Source: Streptomyces sp. ISL-1 (GTDB lineage: Bacteria; Actinomycetota; Actinomycetes; Streptomycetales; Streptomycetaceae). From it: a stretch of DNA of 64,000 bases. Shown here piece after piece: positions 42,855-51,709 of this stretch (position 1 is its first letter; every line of letters starts with the position of its first letter). A model generated the notes under the pieces. That model did not search any database, was not told the DNA's origin, and worked only from the letters and a program-made list of their open reading frames with translations. The stretch covers positions 62,001 to 126,000 of the forward strand of contig NZ_JAGGOI010000015.1 in NCBI RefSeq assembly GCF_018614585.1, read 5' to 3'. Made by a program: the position numbers and the translations under genes.

Positions 42855-43756
42855 CATCCACGGCCGACACGACTCAGCACCCGGACGTCTCGGAGATCTC
42901 CGACCTCACCGAGGGGCTGCTCTCTCCGTCCCGCACAGTAGAGGTGCAGCAGCATCTGGACCGCTGCTCTCTGTGCGCCGACGTCCGTGCGTCCCTCGAT
43001 GAAATTCGCGGACTCCTCGGCACACTCCCCGGCACCCACCGGATGCCCGCCGATGTGGCCGGTCGCATCGATGCCGCGCTGGCCGCAGAGGCTCTGTTGG
43101 ACTCCACCTCGCCCGAACAGACCGCGGATGTTTCACGTGAAACAGAGCCCGCCGCAGTGCCCGCTGCACCGTCGGCCCAGTCCACTCCGGCCGACCGGCC
43201 AACGGGACACGCGCGCGCTGCCACCGGTCCTGGCCGCGGGCGCCAGGCCCGGCGGCGACGCAAGGCTGTCCTGGGTGCCGCCCTCGGGGCGGCGGCAGTC
43301 GGTATGAGCGCCCTGCTCCTCCAGTCGTTCCAGTCCGCGAGCAACAGCTCAGCCCAGAAAGATGCGAGCGTCAGCTCCGCGGCCGGCGACTCCCACAAGT
43401 TCTCTGCGTCAGGCCTCGAGGATCGCGTACAGGCGTTGGTCGCCACGAGCCCCGCCCAAGCTGAGCCACGAATGGAGAAGGGGCCGTCCATCGAGGGCCA
43501 CTCCAACACCAACTCGCCCAGGCGCACACCGAACGTCGCGGTACCCCCCTGTATCCAGAAGGGCACCGGCCGGAGCGATGCTCCGATCGCCGTTGAGCAG
43601 GGCCAGTACGAGGGTGGCAATGCCTACCTCGTGGTGCTGCCGCATTCCGCGGACAGCGACCAGGTCCAGGCGTATGTGATCGACGCGTCCTGCATCGCGA
43701 CCGCGCCCGCGTCCACCGGCAAGCTGCTGCTGACGGAGTCCTACCCTCGCCGCTGA
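42851..43756 (+). CDS. rsmA: Anti-sigma factor RsmA (SigM-specific)
   Basis: A 301-residue type II membrane protein. The cytoplasmic anti-sigma domain (1-90) has the cysteine-containing HLDRCSLCADV motif. One transmembrane helix (about 137-155, VLGAALGAAAVGMSALLL) is followed by an outside domain with low-complexity Ser/Ala and a conserved VPPCIQKGTG segment. RsmA of S. coelicolor is reported to bind a [2Fe-2S] cluster (recalled); here two Cys near residue 37 are visible but cluster binding is not shown. It overlaps sigM by 4 bp. A parS site (43130-43143) is read through as VSRET in the linker. Confidence 0.9.
   Translation: MTSTADTTQHPDVSEISDLTEGLLSPSRTVEVQQHLDRCSLCADVRASLDEIRGLLGTLPGTHRMPADVAGRIDAALAAEALLDSTSPEQTADVSRETEPAAVPAAPSAQSTPADRPTGHARAATGPGRGRQARRRRKAVLGAALGAAAVGMSALLLQSFQSASNSSAQKDASVSSAAGDSHKFSASGLEDRVQALVATSPAQAEPRMEKGPSIEGHSNTNSPRRTPNVAVPPCIQKGTGRSDAPIAVEQGQYEGGNAYLVVLPHSADSDQVQAYVIDASCIATAPASTGKLLLTESYPRR
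43130..43143. other. parS site inside rsmA
   Basis: Perfect GTTTCACGTGAAAC at codons for VSRET, in the juxtamembrane linker of RsmA, about 11.5 kb from oriC. Confidence 0.95.
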
Positions 43757-43785
43757 CACACGCCGCCGCGCCGCTCGGACATCCC

Positions 43786-43812
43786 GGGAATGCAAGCCCC
43801 GTAGGATCCGTT
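43786..43812 (+). promoter_or_regulatory. SigR-type promoter of trxBA
   Basis: GGGAAT (43786-43791), an 18-base spacer, then GTT (43810-43812). This matches the SigR consensus GGGAAT-N18-GTT of disulfide-stress promoters. It lies 69 bp upstream of the trxB GTG start and after rsmA. SigR itself is not in the window. Confidence 0.8.
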
Positions 43813-43881
43813 GGGTGGGGTGAGAGTCATTGACCCGGCCCCGCAGGCAGCAGACAGTCCGCAGAAACGAGGAAGAAACCC

Positions 43882-44856
43882 GTGAGCGACGTCCGTAACG
43901 TGATCATCATCGGCTCCGGGCCGGCCGGCTACACGGCGGCGCTCTATACGGCGCGCGCTTCGTTGCAGCCGCTGGTATTCGAGGGCGCAGTCACCGCCGG
44001 CGGTGCGCTGATGAACACGACCGAGGTGGAGAACTTCCCCGGCTTCCGCGACGGCATCATGGGTCCGGATCTGATGGACAACATGCGCGCCCAGGCCGAG
44101 CGCTTCGGCGCCGAACTCGTCCCCGACGATGTCGTCTCCGTCGACCTCAGCGGCGAGATCAAGACCGTCACTGACACCGCGGGAACCGTCCACCGGGCGA
44201 AGTCAGTCATCGTGACCACCGGCTCCCAGCACCGCAAGCTCGGCTTGCCCAACGAGGACGCGCTGTCCGGACGCGGCGTCTCCTGGTGCGCCACCTGTGA
44301 CGGGTTCTTCTTCAAGGACCAGGACATCGCCGTGGTTGGCGGTGGCGACACCGCAATGGAGGAAGCGACCTTCCTCTCCCGCTTCGCGAAGTCCGTCACG
44401 ATCATCCACCGCCGCGACACCCTGCGTGCCTCCAAGGCCATGCAGGACCGCGCCGTCGCCGACCCGAAGATCTCCTTCGCCTGGCACAGCGAGGTCGCCC
44501 AGATCCATGGCGAGCAGAAGCTGACCGGTCTGACTCTGCGCAATACCAAGACCAGCGAGACCTCTGTGCTTCCGGTCACCGGGCTGTTCATCGCCGTCGG
44601 CCACGACCCGCGCACGGAGCTCTTCAAGGGCGAGCTCGACCTCGACGACGAGGGCTACCTGAAGGTCGATGCGCCGTCGACGCGTACCAACCTGACGGGT
44701 GTCTTCGCAGCGGGTGACGTCGTCGACCACACCTACCGTCAGGCCATCACCGCCGCCGGCACCGGCTGCTCCGCCGCCCTTGATGCGGAGCGCTACCTTG
44801 CCGCGCTCGCCGACAGCGCCAAGACCGCCGAGCCGGAGAAGACCCCCGCGGTCTGA
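43882..44856 (+). CDS. trxB: Thioredoxin reductase
   Basis: A 324-residue flavoprotein that transfers electrons from NADPH to thioredoxin. The N-terminal FAD site is [18 protein letters not shown]. The redox pair is in [10 protein letters not shown] (CATC), and the NADPH site is [13 protein letters not shown]-terminal [20 protein letters not shown] binds FAD. GTG 43882 has GAGGAAG upstream. trxA begins 43 bp downstream. A SigR-type promoter lies at 43786-43812, matching regulation by disulfide stress. Confidence 0.96.
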   Translation: MSDVRNVIIIGSGPAGYTAALYTARASLQPLVFEGAVTAGGALMNTTEVENFPGFRDGIMGPDLMDNMRAQAERFGAELVPDDVVSVDLSGEIKTVTDTAGTVHRAKSVIVTTGSQHRKLGLPNEDALSGRGVSWCATCDGFFFKDQDIAVVGGGDTAMEEATFLSRFAKSVTIIHRRDTLRASKAMQDRAVADPKISFAWHSEVAQIHGEQKLTGLTLRNTKTSETSVLPVTGLFIAVGHDPRTELFKGELDLDDEGYLKVDAPSTRTNLTGVFAAGDVVDHTYRQAITAAGTGCSAALDAERYLAALADSAKTAEPEKTPAV

Positions 44857-44899
44857 CCCCCGAACCATCCCTCCCACCCCGCAAAGTAAGGAGGCCGCC

Positions 44900-45232
44900 G
44901 TGGCCGGCGCCCTGAAGAACGTGACAGACGACACCTTCGAAGAAGATGTCCTCAAGAGCGACAAGCCCGTGCTGGTGGACTTCTGGGCCGCCTGGTGTGG
45001 TCCCTGCCGCCAGATCGCGCCGTCCCTCGAGGCCATCGCCGCTGAGCATGGCGACAAGATCGAGATCGTCAAGCTCAACATCGACGAGAACCCGGCCACC
45101 GCGGCCAAGTACGGCGTCATGTCCATTCCGACGCTGAACGTCTACCAGAATGGTGAGGTCGCCAAGACGATCGTCGGTGCCAAGCCGAAGGCCGCAATCG
45201 TCCGCGACCTTGAGGGCTTCATCGGCGAGTAG
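44900..45232 (+). CDS. trxA: Thioredoxin
   Basis: A 110-residue thioredoxin with the active site AAWCGPCRQIAP (CGPC, near residues 34-37) in an otherwise standard fold: KPVLVDFWAAW, KLNIDENPATAAKYGVMSIP and PTLNVYQNGEV. It is the substrate of TrxB, encoded immediately upstream. GTG 44900 has AAGGAGG seven bases upstream. It is followed by a parS site and a 16-bp hairpin. Confidence 0.97.
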   Translation: MAGALKNVTDDTFEEDVLKSDKPVLVDFWAAWCGPCRQIAPSLEAIAAEHGDKIEIVKLNIDENPATAAKYGVMSIPTLNVYQNGEVAKTIVGAKPKAAIVRDLEGFIGE

Positions 45233-45254
45233 TCCGAGCACTCACAGCTCGGTT

Positions 45255-45268
45255 GTTTCACGTGAAAC
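45255..45268. other. parS site, intergenic
   Basis: Perfect GTTTCACGTGAAAC between the trxA stop and its terminator, about 9.3 kb from oriC. Confidence 0.95.
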
Positions 45269-45270
45269 AC

Positions 45271-45304
45271 GAATGGGCTCATCCCTCCAGGGATGAGCCC
45301 ATTC
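45271..45304. terminator. Convergent terminator between trxA and acetyltransferase
   Basis: Arms 45271-45286 (GAATGGGCTCATCCCT) and 45289-45304 (AGGGATGAGCCCATTC) are a perfect 16-bp dyad with a 2-base centre. It starts 2 bp after a parS site. Confidence 0.9.
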
Positions 45305-45316
45305 TCGCGTTCGGGG

Positions 45317-45934
45317 TCACAGCGGCCGCAGCACCGGCTCCTTCTGTACAGCGCCCAGCAGCCGGTCCAGAGCCAGCTCCACGTCTTCCTTCCAGGAGAG
45401 AGTGGTCCGCAGCTCCAGCCTCAATCGGGGATACGTCGGGTGCGGACGGACCGTCTTGAAGCCCACGGCAAGCAGATGGTCGGCCGGCAGCACACAGGCC
45501 GGCTCCTTCCAGCGAGCGTCGCCGAACGCCTCGATCGCGCGGAACCCTCTCCGCAGCAGATCCTTGGCCACTGTCTGCACGATGACCCGGCCGAGCCCCT
45601 GTCCCTGATAGCCCGGGCTGATCCAGGCAGTCATCAGCTGGACAGCGTCCGGTGAGACAGGGCTCGTCGGGAAGGCCGTGGAGCGCGGCACATAGGCCGG
45701 AGGCGCGTACAGGACGAAGCCGACCGGCACCTCGTCGACATAGACAACCCGGCCGCAGGAGCCCCACTCCAGGAGCACGGCAGAGATCCAGGCCTCTTTC
45801 TCCAGCTCGGGCGTGCCCGCCTTTACTGCGGCCTCTCCGCTGACCGGATCAAGCTCCCAGAAGACGCACGCACGACAACACTTGGGAAGGTCCGAAAGGT
45901 TGTCCAACGTGAGCGGTACAAGCCGACGTCCCAT
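45317..45934 (-). CDS. GNAT-family N-acetyltransferase
   Basis: A 205-residue protein with the GNAT acetyl-CoA loop TAWISPGYQGQGLGRVIVQT near residue 105, and the strands GRVVYVDEVPVGFVLYAPP. The N-terminus RLVPLTLDNLSDLPKCCRAC has Cys pairs (CCRAC) of unknown use. The substrate is unknown. This gene is conserved next to parB in streptomycetes by synteny. ATG 45934 has GTGAGGAAC upstream and overlaps the end of the small ORF 45823-46080. Confidence 0.85.
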   Translation of the reverse strand: MGRRLVPLTLDNLSDLPKCCRACVFWELDPVSGEAAVKAGTPELEKEAWISAVLLEWGSCGRVVYVDEVPVGFVLYAPPAYVPRSTAFPTSPVSPDAVQLMTAWISPGYQGQGLGRVIVQTVAKDLLRRGFRAIEAFGDARWKEPACVLPADHLLAVGFKTVRPHPTYPRLRLELRTTLSWKEDVELALDRLLGAVQKEPVLRPL

Positions 45935-46080
45935 GAAGGCTGTTCCTCACTTCCCTCACCCGCCGCGTTACGGGCGGCTGCCAGCGCGCTCCGCTCCTGG
46001 AGCAGGCTGCTGATGAAACCTCCGACTGCCCCAAGGCCCAAGCCCGCTGTCACCAGTTGGCTGCGGCTCACCGTTCGCAT
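45823..46080 (-). CDS. Small putative membrane/secreted ORF overlapping the acetyltransferase
   Basis: An 85-residue ORF. The N-terminus (MRTVSRSQLVTAGLGLGAVG, then GFISSLLQERSALAAARNAA) has a basic start and a hydrophobic helix with a good ribosome site (GAGGGAGAGAGCGAGGG) before the ATG. The second half overlaps the start of the acetyltransferase by 112 bp in another frame and has poor protein-like composition. The first ~40 codons look real. It may be a leader ORF, or a gene shortened by a frameshift. No family recognised. Confidence 0.4.
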   Translation of the reverse strand: MRTVSRSQLVTAGLGLGAVGGFISSLLQERSALAAARNAAGEGSEEQPSWDVGLYRSRWTTFRTFPSVVVRASSGSLIRSAERPQ

Positions 46081-46177
46081 GGCCCTCGCTCTCTCCCTCT
46101 GAGGTGGATCAAGGTGGATGCGCCGTACCAGAACGCATCGTATCCACCCAGCCCCGGCACGGATACTCTCCTACGGC

Positions 46178-46227
46178 AAAGGGCGGGTCGTGTCCGGTCA
46201 ATCAACCGGAGACACGACCCGCCCTTT
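46178..46227 (-). terminator. Terminator of parAB
   Basis: Two 17-base arms (46178-46194 and 46211-46227) match perfectly and a further CCGGT/ACCGG pair sits in the 16-base loop. It starts 18 bp after the parB stop and ends in a short T-run on the minus strand. Confidence 0.85.
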
Positions 46228-46244
46228 TGCGACGCTACGCGGCC

Positions 46245-47342
46245 TCAGCCTTCGTCGTCCTCCTCGGGCTCCTCGGAGAGTCCCTTCTCCAGGACCCGCC
46301 CCTCCCCGGGGGCGAGGGTGCCAAGGATGCGCTCCAGATCGTCCATCGAGGCGAATTCGACGACGATCTTCCCCTTCTTCTGGCCGAGGTCCACCTTCAC
46401 CCGGGTCTCGAAGCGATCCGAGAGCCGAGACGCGAGGTCCGTGAGCGCCGGCGAGAGCCGAGCTCCAGCCCGCGGGCTCTTCGGCTTGGACGTGCCCTTG
46501 GAACTCGAGTTGATCAACGTCACGATCTCTTCGACCGCCCGCACCGAGAGCCCCTCGGCCACGATCCGGTGGGCGAGCCGGTCCTGCTCCTCGGAGTCCT
46601 CCACCGAGAGCATTGCCCGCGCATGACCGGCCGAGAGCACACCGGCGGCGACCCTGCGCTGGACGGGAGGCGACAGACGCAGCAGACGCAGCGTGTTGGA
46701 CACCTGCGGACGTGAGCGTCCGATCCGGTCGGCCAGCTGGTCGTGCGTGCAGTTGAAGTCCTTGAGCAGCTGGTCGTAGGCCGCAGCCTCTTCCAGCGGG
46801 TTCAGCTGTGCACGGTGCAGGTTCTCCAGCAGCGCGTCCAGCAGGAGCTTCTCGTCGTCCGTGTGCCGGACGATCGCCGGAATTCGCTCCAGATCCGCCT
46901 CGCGGCAGGCCCTCCAGCGGCGCTCGCCCATGATGAGCTCGTACCGCTCGGGACCCAATTGCCGTACGACGACAGGCTGAAGAAGCCCCACTTCCTTGAT
47001 GGAAGTGACCAGCTCCGCGAGGGCGTCCTCGTCGAAGACCTCACGCGGCTGGCGCGGGTTGGGCGTGATCGCGTCCAGCGGCAGCTCAGCGAAGTGCGCG
47101 CTGGCCGGCTCGGCGGGTGGCGATGTCGCCTCCGGCTCCGGTGCCGACGTGATCGCCTCAGGAGCAGTGGCAGCCGCCGGTAGCGTCGTCACCTTGGCTG
47201 CTGCCACACCCCTTTCCGCAGTCAGCACCGGAGCCGCTCCCGGAGAGTTCGAAGCCCCGGAAGGCGGCACCTGCTTCTCCTGCGGAGCGGCAGGGATCAG
47301 CGCACCGAGCCCACGCCCCAATCCTCTACGTCGCTCGCTCAC
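46245..47342 (-). CDS. parB: Chromosome-partitioning protein ParB
   Basis: A 365-residue ParB. The N-terminus starts [20 protein letters not shown]. The CTPase/Arg-rich region contains [20 protein letters not shown] and [20 protein letters not shown]. The parS-binding helix-turn-helix is [20 protein letters not shown] (about 200-220), and a C-terminal dimerisation domain closes the protein. ParB loads on the eight parS sites in the window and slides as a CTP clamp. The GTG start overlaps the parA stop (GTGA). Confidence 0.97.
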   Translation of the reverse strand: MSERRRGLGRGLGALIPAAPQEKQVPPSGASNSPGAAPVLTAERGVAAAKVTTLPAAATAPEAITSAPEPEATSPPAEPASAHFAELPLDAITPNPRQPREVFDEDALAELVTSIKEVGLLQPVVVRQLGPERYELIMGERRWRACREADLERIPAIVRHTDDEKLLLDALLENLHRAQLNPLEEAAAYDQLLKDFNCTHDQLADRIGRSRPQVSNTLRLLRLSPPVQRRVAAGVLSAGHARAMLSVEDSEEQDRLAHRIVAEGLSVRAVEEIVTLINSSSKGTSKPKSPRAGARLSPALTDLASRLSDRFETRVKVDLGQKKGKIVVEFASMDDLERILGTLAPGEGRVLEKGLSEEPEEDDEG

Positions 47343-48580
47343 TGGATCCCCTCCGACATGTTCTGCTGGCTGTTCTGACTGCCCACATGGGCATGCTGCG
47401 GGTCGTAGTGAATCCCGACCCCCCGCAGCGCGATCTCACGAGCTGCCTCAAGATACGACAGGGATCCGCTGGAACCTGGATCGTAGGTCAGCACTGTCTG
47501 TCCATAACTCGGGGCCTCAGAAATGCGCACCGAGCGCGGGATGCTCGTACGCAGCACCTCTTCACCGAAGTGGCTGCGGACCTCATCAGCCACCTGCGAG
47601 GCAAGGCGAGTTCTGCCGTCGTACATGGTGAGCAGAATCGTCGAGACATGCAGCGACGGATTGAGATGCGCGCGCACCAGGTCCACGTTCCTGAGTAGCT
47701 GCCCCAAGCCCTCCAGCGCGTAGTACTCGCACTGGATGGGGATCAGCACCTCCGCACCGGCGACCAGCGCATTGACGGTCAGCAGACCGAGCGACGGCGG
47801 GCAGTCGATGAGGATGTAGTCCAGCGGCTGCTCATAAGCCTGGATGGCCCGCTGCAGTCGGCTCTCCCGCGCCACCAGCGACACCAGCTCGATCTCCGCA
47901 CCGGCGAGATCGATAGTGGCGGGGGCGCAGAAGAGTCCTTCGACGTCCGGGACCGGCTGGACAACGTCGGAGAGCGGTCTGCTCTCCACCAGGACGTCAT
48001 AGATCGAGGGGACTTCGGCGTGGTGATCGATCCCCAGCGCCGTGGAGGCGTTTCCCTGTGGATCCAGGTCAACCACCAGAACGCGCGCGCCGTGCAGCGC
48101 GAGCGAAGCGGCGAGGTTGACCGTGGTGGTGGTCTTACCCACGCCGCCCTTCTGGTTGGCAACAACCATGACGCGCGTCTGCTCAGGTCGGGGCAGACCT
48201 TCACCGGCACGCCCCAGCGCCTCCACAGCCAGCTGGGCAGCTCGGCCGATGGGGGTGTCGTCCATCGGGGGCGGTGTTTCACGTGAAACATCGTCCCCTG
48301 GCGACTCGGTACGGGGACCGGGGACCGGATCGGTCATCGGTCCCGCGATGTTGGCGTCGGACCGCAAGGATTCACTCTCCTCGACATCAGGCTCGCAGTA
48401 AGCAGAGCCTGCCATGCTTTCGGGGTCGTGAACCAGCGAGGCCCGTGGTTCTGTGGATGAATCCACCTCTGTGGACAATTCCGTAGCCCGCGCGAAGGGC
48501 TTGCGATCCCGCATCGGGGCGGCAGCACGGCCGCGGCTGATGATTCCCTGCAGCAGTGAGCGACGTTTCACGTGAAACAC
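47339..48580 (-). CDS. parA: Chromosome-partitioning ATPase ParA
   Basis: A ParA ATPase with the deviant Walker [21 protein letters not shown] (about 145-165 from GTG 48580), a second motif in [20 protein letters not shown], and [20 protein letters not shown]. The start is uncertain. GTG 48580 lies in a parS site and gives an FHVKRRS N-terminus without a clear Shine-Dalgarno. ATG 48514 and ATG 48415 are alternatives. The first ~130 residues are low-complexity Ser/Glu/Pro. A second parS (48276-48289) lies inside the gene and reads VSRET. Confidence 0.95.
   Translation of the reverse strand: MFHVKRRSLLQGIISRGRAAAPMRDRKPFARATELSTEVDSSTEPRASLVHDPESMAGSAYCEPDVEESESLRSDANIAGPMTDPVPGPRTESPGDDVSRETPPPMDDTPIGRAAQLAVEALGRAGEGLPRPEQTRVMVVANQKGGVGKTTTTVNLAASLALHGARVLVVDLDPQGNASTALGIDHHAEVPSIYDVLVESRPLSDVVQPVPDVEGLFCAPATIDLAGAEIELVSLVARESRLQRAIQAYEQPLDYILIDCPPSLGLLTVNALVAGAEVLIPIQCEYYALEGLGQLLRNVDLVRAHLNPSLHVSTILLTMYDGRTRLASQVADEVRSHFGEEVLRTSIPRSVRISEAPSYGQTVLTYDPGSSGSLSYLEAAREIALRGVGIHYDPQHAHVGSQNSQQNMSEGIQ
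48276..48289. other. parS site inside parA
   Basis: Perfect GTTTCACGTGAAAC, flanked by GGGGGCG / CGTCCCC-like arms similar to the 34028 site. On the parA coding strand it encodes VSRET. Confidence 0.95.
48565..48578. other. parS site at the parA start codon
   Basis: Perfect GTTTCACGTGAAAC that immediately follows the first base of GTG 48580. The ParB nucleation site and the putative parA translation start coincide. About 5.9 kb from oriC. Confidence 0.95.
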
Positions 48581-48682
48581 GATGCACGCGCCGCAGGACT
48601 AGAGACGGACGACACTCCGAAATGCGTACGTATGGAAGCTTGTATGGAGCATCGCTGATAGACAGTACGAACCGCCACGGGA

Positions 48683-49399
48683 TCAGCGACGCCGACGGGT
48701 ACGACTGGTCCGGGCGGCCTTGGCCCGCTTCGCTGCGAAGCGCACTCCGCCCGGGCTCTCCCCGACCTCCACACGCACCACGGTGGACAGCGGGTCAACG
48801 AGCCCCTCACCGACATGCAGCACCGAGGTCTCCACGACGCCGAGCTTGCTCAGCGCGGCCCGGGCTCCCTGGACCTCCTCCGCGGCCGTGTCGCCCTTGA
48901 GCAGGAGCATCTCTCCGTAGGGACGCAGTAGCGGCACCCCCCAGCCCGCCAGCCGGTCCAGCGGCGCCACGGCACGCGCCGTCACCACATGCACCGGAGT
49001 GAGCCTACCCAGGACCTCCTCGGCACGACCCCGGACCACGGTCACATGGTCCAGGCCCAGCAGTTCGACGACTTCCTGGAGGAAGTTCGTGCGCCGCAGC
49101 AGAGGTTCAAGAAGCGTGATCTTCAGATCCGGACGTACCAGCGCCAGCGGAATGCCCGGCAGGCCGGCCCCCGATCCCACATCGCAGACGGTCACACCCT
49201 CCGGTACTACCTCGGAGAGCACCGCACAGTTCAGCAAATGCCGTTCCCACAGTCGTGGGACCTCACGGGGACCGATCAGGCCACGCTTGACTCCGGCGTC
49301 CGCGAGCAGCTCCGCATAACGCACGGCCTCCGGAAAGAACTCTCCGAATACCGTCTGCGCCTCTTCTGGCGCCTGGGGAAGCTCTGCTGCCTCCGTCAC
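48683..49399 (-). CDS. rsmG: 16S rRNA m7G527 methyltransferase RsmG (GidB)
   Basis: A 238-residue SAM methyltransferase with CDVGSGAGLPGIPLALVRPD (motif I), LLEPLLRRTNFLQEVVELLG and VTARAVAPLDRLAGWGVPLL. Its loss gives low-level streptomycin resistance in Streptomyces and others (known for the family). GTG 49399 is preferred, with GGAAGGACGG upstream; a longer in-frame ORF to 49603 would enter the terminator and khpB. The C-terminus is Lys/Arg-rich (RTSRTRRRR). It sits between khpB and parA. Confidence 0.95.
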   Translation of the reverse strand: MTEAAELPQAPEEAQTVFGEFFPEAVRYAELLADAGVKRGLIGPREVPRLWERHLLNCAVLSEVVPEGVTVCDVGSGAGLPGIPLALVRPDLKITLLEPLLRRTNFLQEVVELLGLDHVTVVRGRAEEVLGRLTPVHVVTARAVAPLDRLAGWGVPLLRPYGEMLLLKGDTAAEEVQGARAALSKLGVVETSVLHVGEGLVDPLSTVVRVEVGESPGGVRFAAKRAKAARTSRTRRRR

Positions 49400-49476
49400 G
49401 GGAACCGTCCTTCCGTCCGTACCGCATTGTCGCACTGTGGACCGTGGTGGCTGGCTGACTATCAGGCTGACGAAGA

Positions 49477-49506
49477 TCGGCCCCGCCTGCGAACAGACGG
49501 GGCCGA
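49477..49506 (-). terminator. Hairpin between khpB and rsmG
   Basis: TCGGCCCCG (49477-49485) pairs with CGGGGCCGA (49498-49506), a 9-bp stem with a 12-base loop. It lies 15 bp after the khpB stop; a possible partial terminator within the minus-strand gene line. Confidence 0.55.
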
Positions 49507-49520
49507 CAGAACGCTGCAGG

Positions 49521-50030
49521 TCAGGCGGGGAGTACGACGACAAAGCGCTGCGGCTCCTCGCCCTCGGACTCGCTGCGCAGACCCGCGGCGGCGACCGCGT
49601 CATGCACGACCTTGCGCTCGAACGGCGTCATCGGGTCCATTTTCACGGGCTCACCGGTGCTCTTCACCTCGTTGGCTGCCTTGGCGCCGAGCTCGGCGAG
49701 CTCCTTGCGCTTCCTGGCCCGGAAGCCCGCAATGTCCAGCATCAGCCGGCTGCGGTCCCCGGTCTCCCGGTGTACGGCGAGCCGCGTCAGCTCCTGGAGG
49801 GCCTCCAAGACCTCGCCGTCACGGCCGACGAGCTTTTGCAGATCCCGGCTGCCCGACTCACTGATGATCGAGACAGCGGCCCGGTCGGCCTCGACGTCCA
49901 TGTCGATGTCACCGTCGAGATCGGCGATGTCGAGCAGACCCTCGAGGTAGTCGGCCGCGATCTCCCCTTCCTGCTCGAGGCGGGTGAGGGTGTCGCCAAC
50001 CTCAGCGGCGGAGATGGTGCCTTCCGTCAC
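49521..50030 (-). CDS. khpB: RNA-binding protein KhpB (Jag), KH-R3H
   Basis: A 169-residue protein. A central KH-like domain (IISESGSRDLQKLVGRDGEV, then LEALQELTRLAVHRETGDRS) is followed by R3H (MTPFERKVVHDAVAAAGLRS with RFVVVLP). The Jag-N domain seen in Firmicutes appears replaced by an acidic N-terminus (about 1-60). KhpB proteins bind RNA and affect cell division and envelope. GTG 50030 has AAGGAG upstream and follows yidC by 14 bp. Conserved yidC-jag-rsmG order supports the call. Confidence 0.94.
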   Translation of the reverse strand: MTEGTISAAEVGDTLTRLEQEGEIAADYLEGLLDIADLDGDIDMDVEADRAAVSIISESGSRDLQKLVGRDGEVLEALQELTRLAVHRETGDRSRLMLDIAGFRARKRKELAELGAKAANEVKSTGEPVKMDPMTPFERKVVHDAVAAAGLRSESEGEEPQRFVVVLPA

Positions 50031-50044
50031 GGATGGACTCCTTC

Positions 50045-51346
50045 TTACTTCTTGGACGACGGGTGCTTGGGCCGCTGCTGGCCCTTGCGTTGTCCGGACT
50101 TGGGCTGCTGGCGGGCGGAACCTGAAGCAGGCTTCCCCGCCGGCGTCGGCTTGGCATCTCCCCCGGAGTCTCCGGCCCCGGAGGTACCGCCAGATCGCGC
50201 ATCCTTCTCGAGCGAGGGCTTCGACTCGGAGTCGCCGGACTCGGAGCTCTTGGCCACGCCCTGCTGCGCGCTGGCGGAATGGCGCTTCGACTTGGTCAGG
50301 CGCTTGGGCTGCTGCCGCCTCTGTGCGGGGCCGCCCTCGGCCTCGGCGACAGCGGTGTCACTCTTGGCTACCGTGCCGTCCGGCTGGGCAGCGAAGCCGG
50401 CCTTGGTCAGGCCCGTGATGAACCGGCGCTCGTTCTCGTTGCGGTCCGCGCCCTTGGCCACGATCGCCTGGACGACATTGCGCTTGCGACGCGAACGAAC
50501 CTCGCTGTGGACGGTCACGCTCTTCAGCAGACGCTGCAGGTAGTGGTCCTGAGCCTTGCTGCCCGGCGTCGGGTTCTGGTTGATCACGTACATCTGCTGG
50601 CCCATGGTCCACACGTTGGTGGTCAGCCAGTAGATGAGGACACCGACGGGGAAGTTGATGCCCATCACGGCGAAGATGACCGGGAAGATGTACATCAGCA
50701 TCTTCTGCTGCTGCATGTACGGCGTCTTGACCGTCAGGTCGACGTTCTTCTGCATCAGCTGGCGCTGTGTGTAGAACTGCGACGCCGACATCATGATGAT
50801 CATGATCGCTGTGACAATGCGCACATCGGTCAGCGAAGCACCAAGGGCAGCGACCTTTTCCGTGCTGTCCGTGAACTTCGATGCCAGCGGGGCCCCGAAG
50901 ATGTGTGCCTGGCGCGCACTGTCCAGCAGCGATTCATTGATGACGCCGATGGTCTTGCCCGAGGCGATGCTGGAGAGCACGTGGTACAGAGCGAAGAAGA
51001 ACGGCGACTGCGCGAGGATCGGCAGGCACGAGGAGAGCGGGTTGGTGCCCGTCTCCTTGTACAGCTTCATCATCTCTTCGGACTGACGCTGCTTGTCGTT
51101 CTTGTAGCGCTCCTGAATCGCCTTCATCTTCGGCTGGAGCGCCTGCATGTTCCGAGTCGATTTGATCTGCTTCACAAAGAGCGGGATCAGACAGATCCGG
51201 ATAAGGATCACCAGAGACACGATGGACAGTCCCCAGGCCCAGCCCGTGTTGGGGCCGAAGATCGCCCCGTAGACCGTGTGGAACTGGACGATGACCCACG
51301 AAACAGGTGTGGTGATAAAGCTGAAGAGACTGGCAATCGTGTCCAC
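50045..51346 (-). CDS. yidC: Membrane protein insertase YidC
   Basis: 433 residues. The YidC/Oxa1 core (about 1-250) has five membrane segments, including [20 protein letters not shown] and [15 protein letters not shown], with a conserved Arg in the first (RICLI). It inserts membrane proteins with or without SecYEG. The C-terminal ~180 residues are Lys/Arg/Ser/Pro-rich ([16 protein letters not shown]) and cytoplasmic, a long tail typical of actinobacteria that may bind ribosomes. GTG 51346 follows the yidD stop by 3 bp. Confidence 0.95.
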   Translation of the reverse strand: MDTIASLFSFITTPVSWVIVQFHTVYGAIFGPNTGWAWGLSIVSLVILIRICLIPLFVKQIKSTRNMQALQPKMKAIQERYKNDKQRQSEEMMKLYKETGTNPLSSCLPILAQSPFFFALYHVLSSIASGKTIGVINESLLDSARQAHIFGAPLASKFTDSTEKVAALGASLTDVRIVTAIMIIMMSASQFYTQRQLMQKNVDLTVKTPYMQQQKMLMYIFPVIFAVMGINFPVGVLIYWLTTNVWTMGQQMYVINQNPTPGSKAQDHYLQRLLKSVTVHSEVRSRRKRNVVQAIVAKGADRNENERRFITGLTKAGFAAQPDGTVAKSDTAVAEAEGGPAQRRQQPKRLTKSKRHSASAQQGVAKSSESGDSESKPSLEKDARSGGTSGAGDSGGDAKPTPAGKPASGSARQQPKSGQRKGQQRPKHPSSKK

Positions 51347-51349
51347 TAA

Positions 51350-51709
51350 TCAGGCTCCTTGAGCATTTGGCGAGGTCTCTGCTGCCGGACTCGGGGGTTT
51401 GGGGGCCGACCCCCGGGGAGGCACATCGGCGGCGGAGTGCCCGCCCTTGCTGCCACGCAAGGCGTCACGCAGCATTTCGTGCCATCGCGGACGCTTGCGC
51501 GGCGGCACATGATCCACGCCACCCGGCGACCACGGATTGCACCGCAGGATGCGCCAGGCGGTCAGTGCTGTGCCCTTGACCGCGCCGTGCCGGTCGATGG
51601 CCGTATATCCGTAGTGGGAACACGACGGGTAATACCTGCAGACCGGCCCCAGCAGAGGGCTGATCGTCCACTGGTACAGCTTGATCAGAGCCAGCAGCGG
51701 GTACTTCAT
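51350..51709 (-). CDS. yidD: YidD membrane-protein-insertion factor
   Basis: A 119-residue small protein with the YidD signature [20 protein letters not shown] and [20 protein letters not shown], then [20 protein letters not shown]. An amphipathic N-terminal helix associates with the membrane. The start ATG overlaps the rnpA stop (ATGA). The C-terminal Pro/Ser tail is longer than in E. coli. Conserved in the rpmH-rnpA-yidD-yidC line. Confidence 0.95.
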   Translation of the reverse strand: MKYPLLALIKLYQWTISPLLGPVCRYYPSCSHYGYTAIDRHGAVKGTALTAWRILRCNPWSPGGVDHVPPRKRPRWHEMLRDALRGSKGGHSAADVPPRGSAPKPPSPAAETSPNAQGA

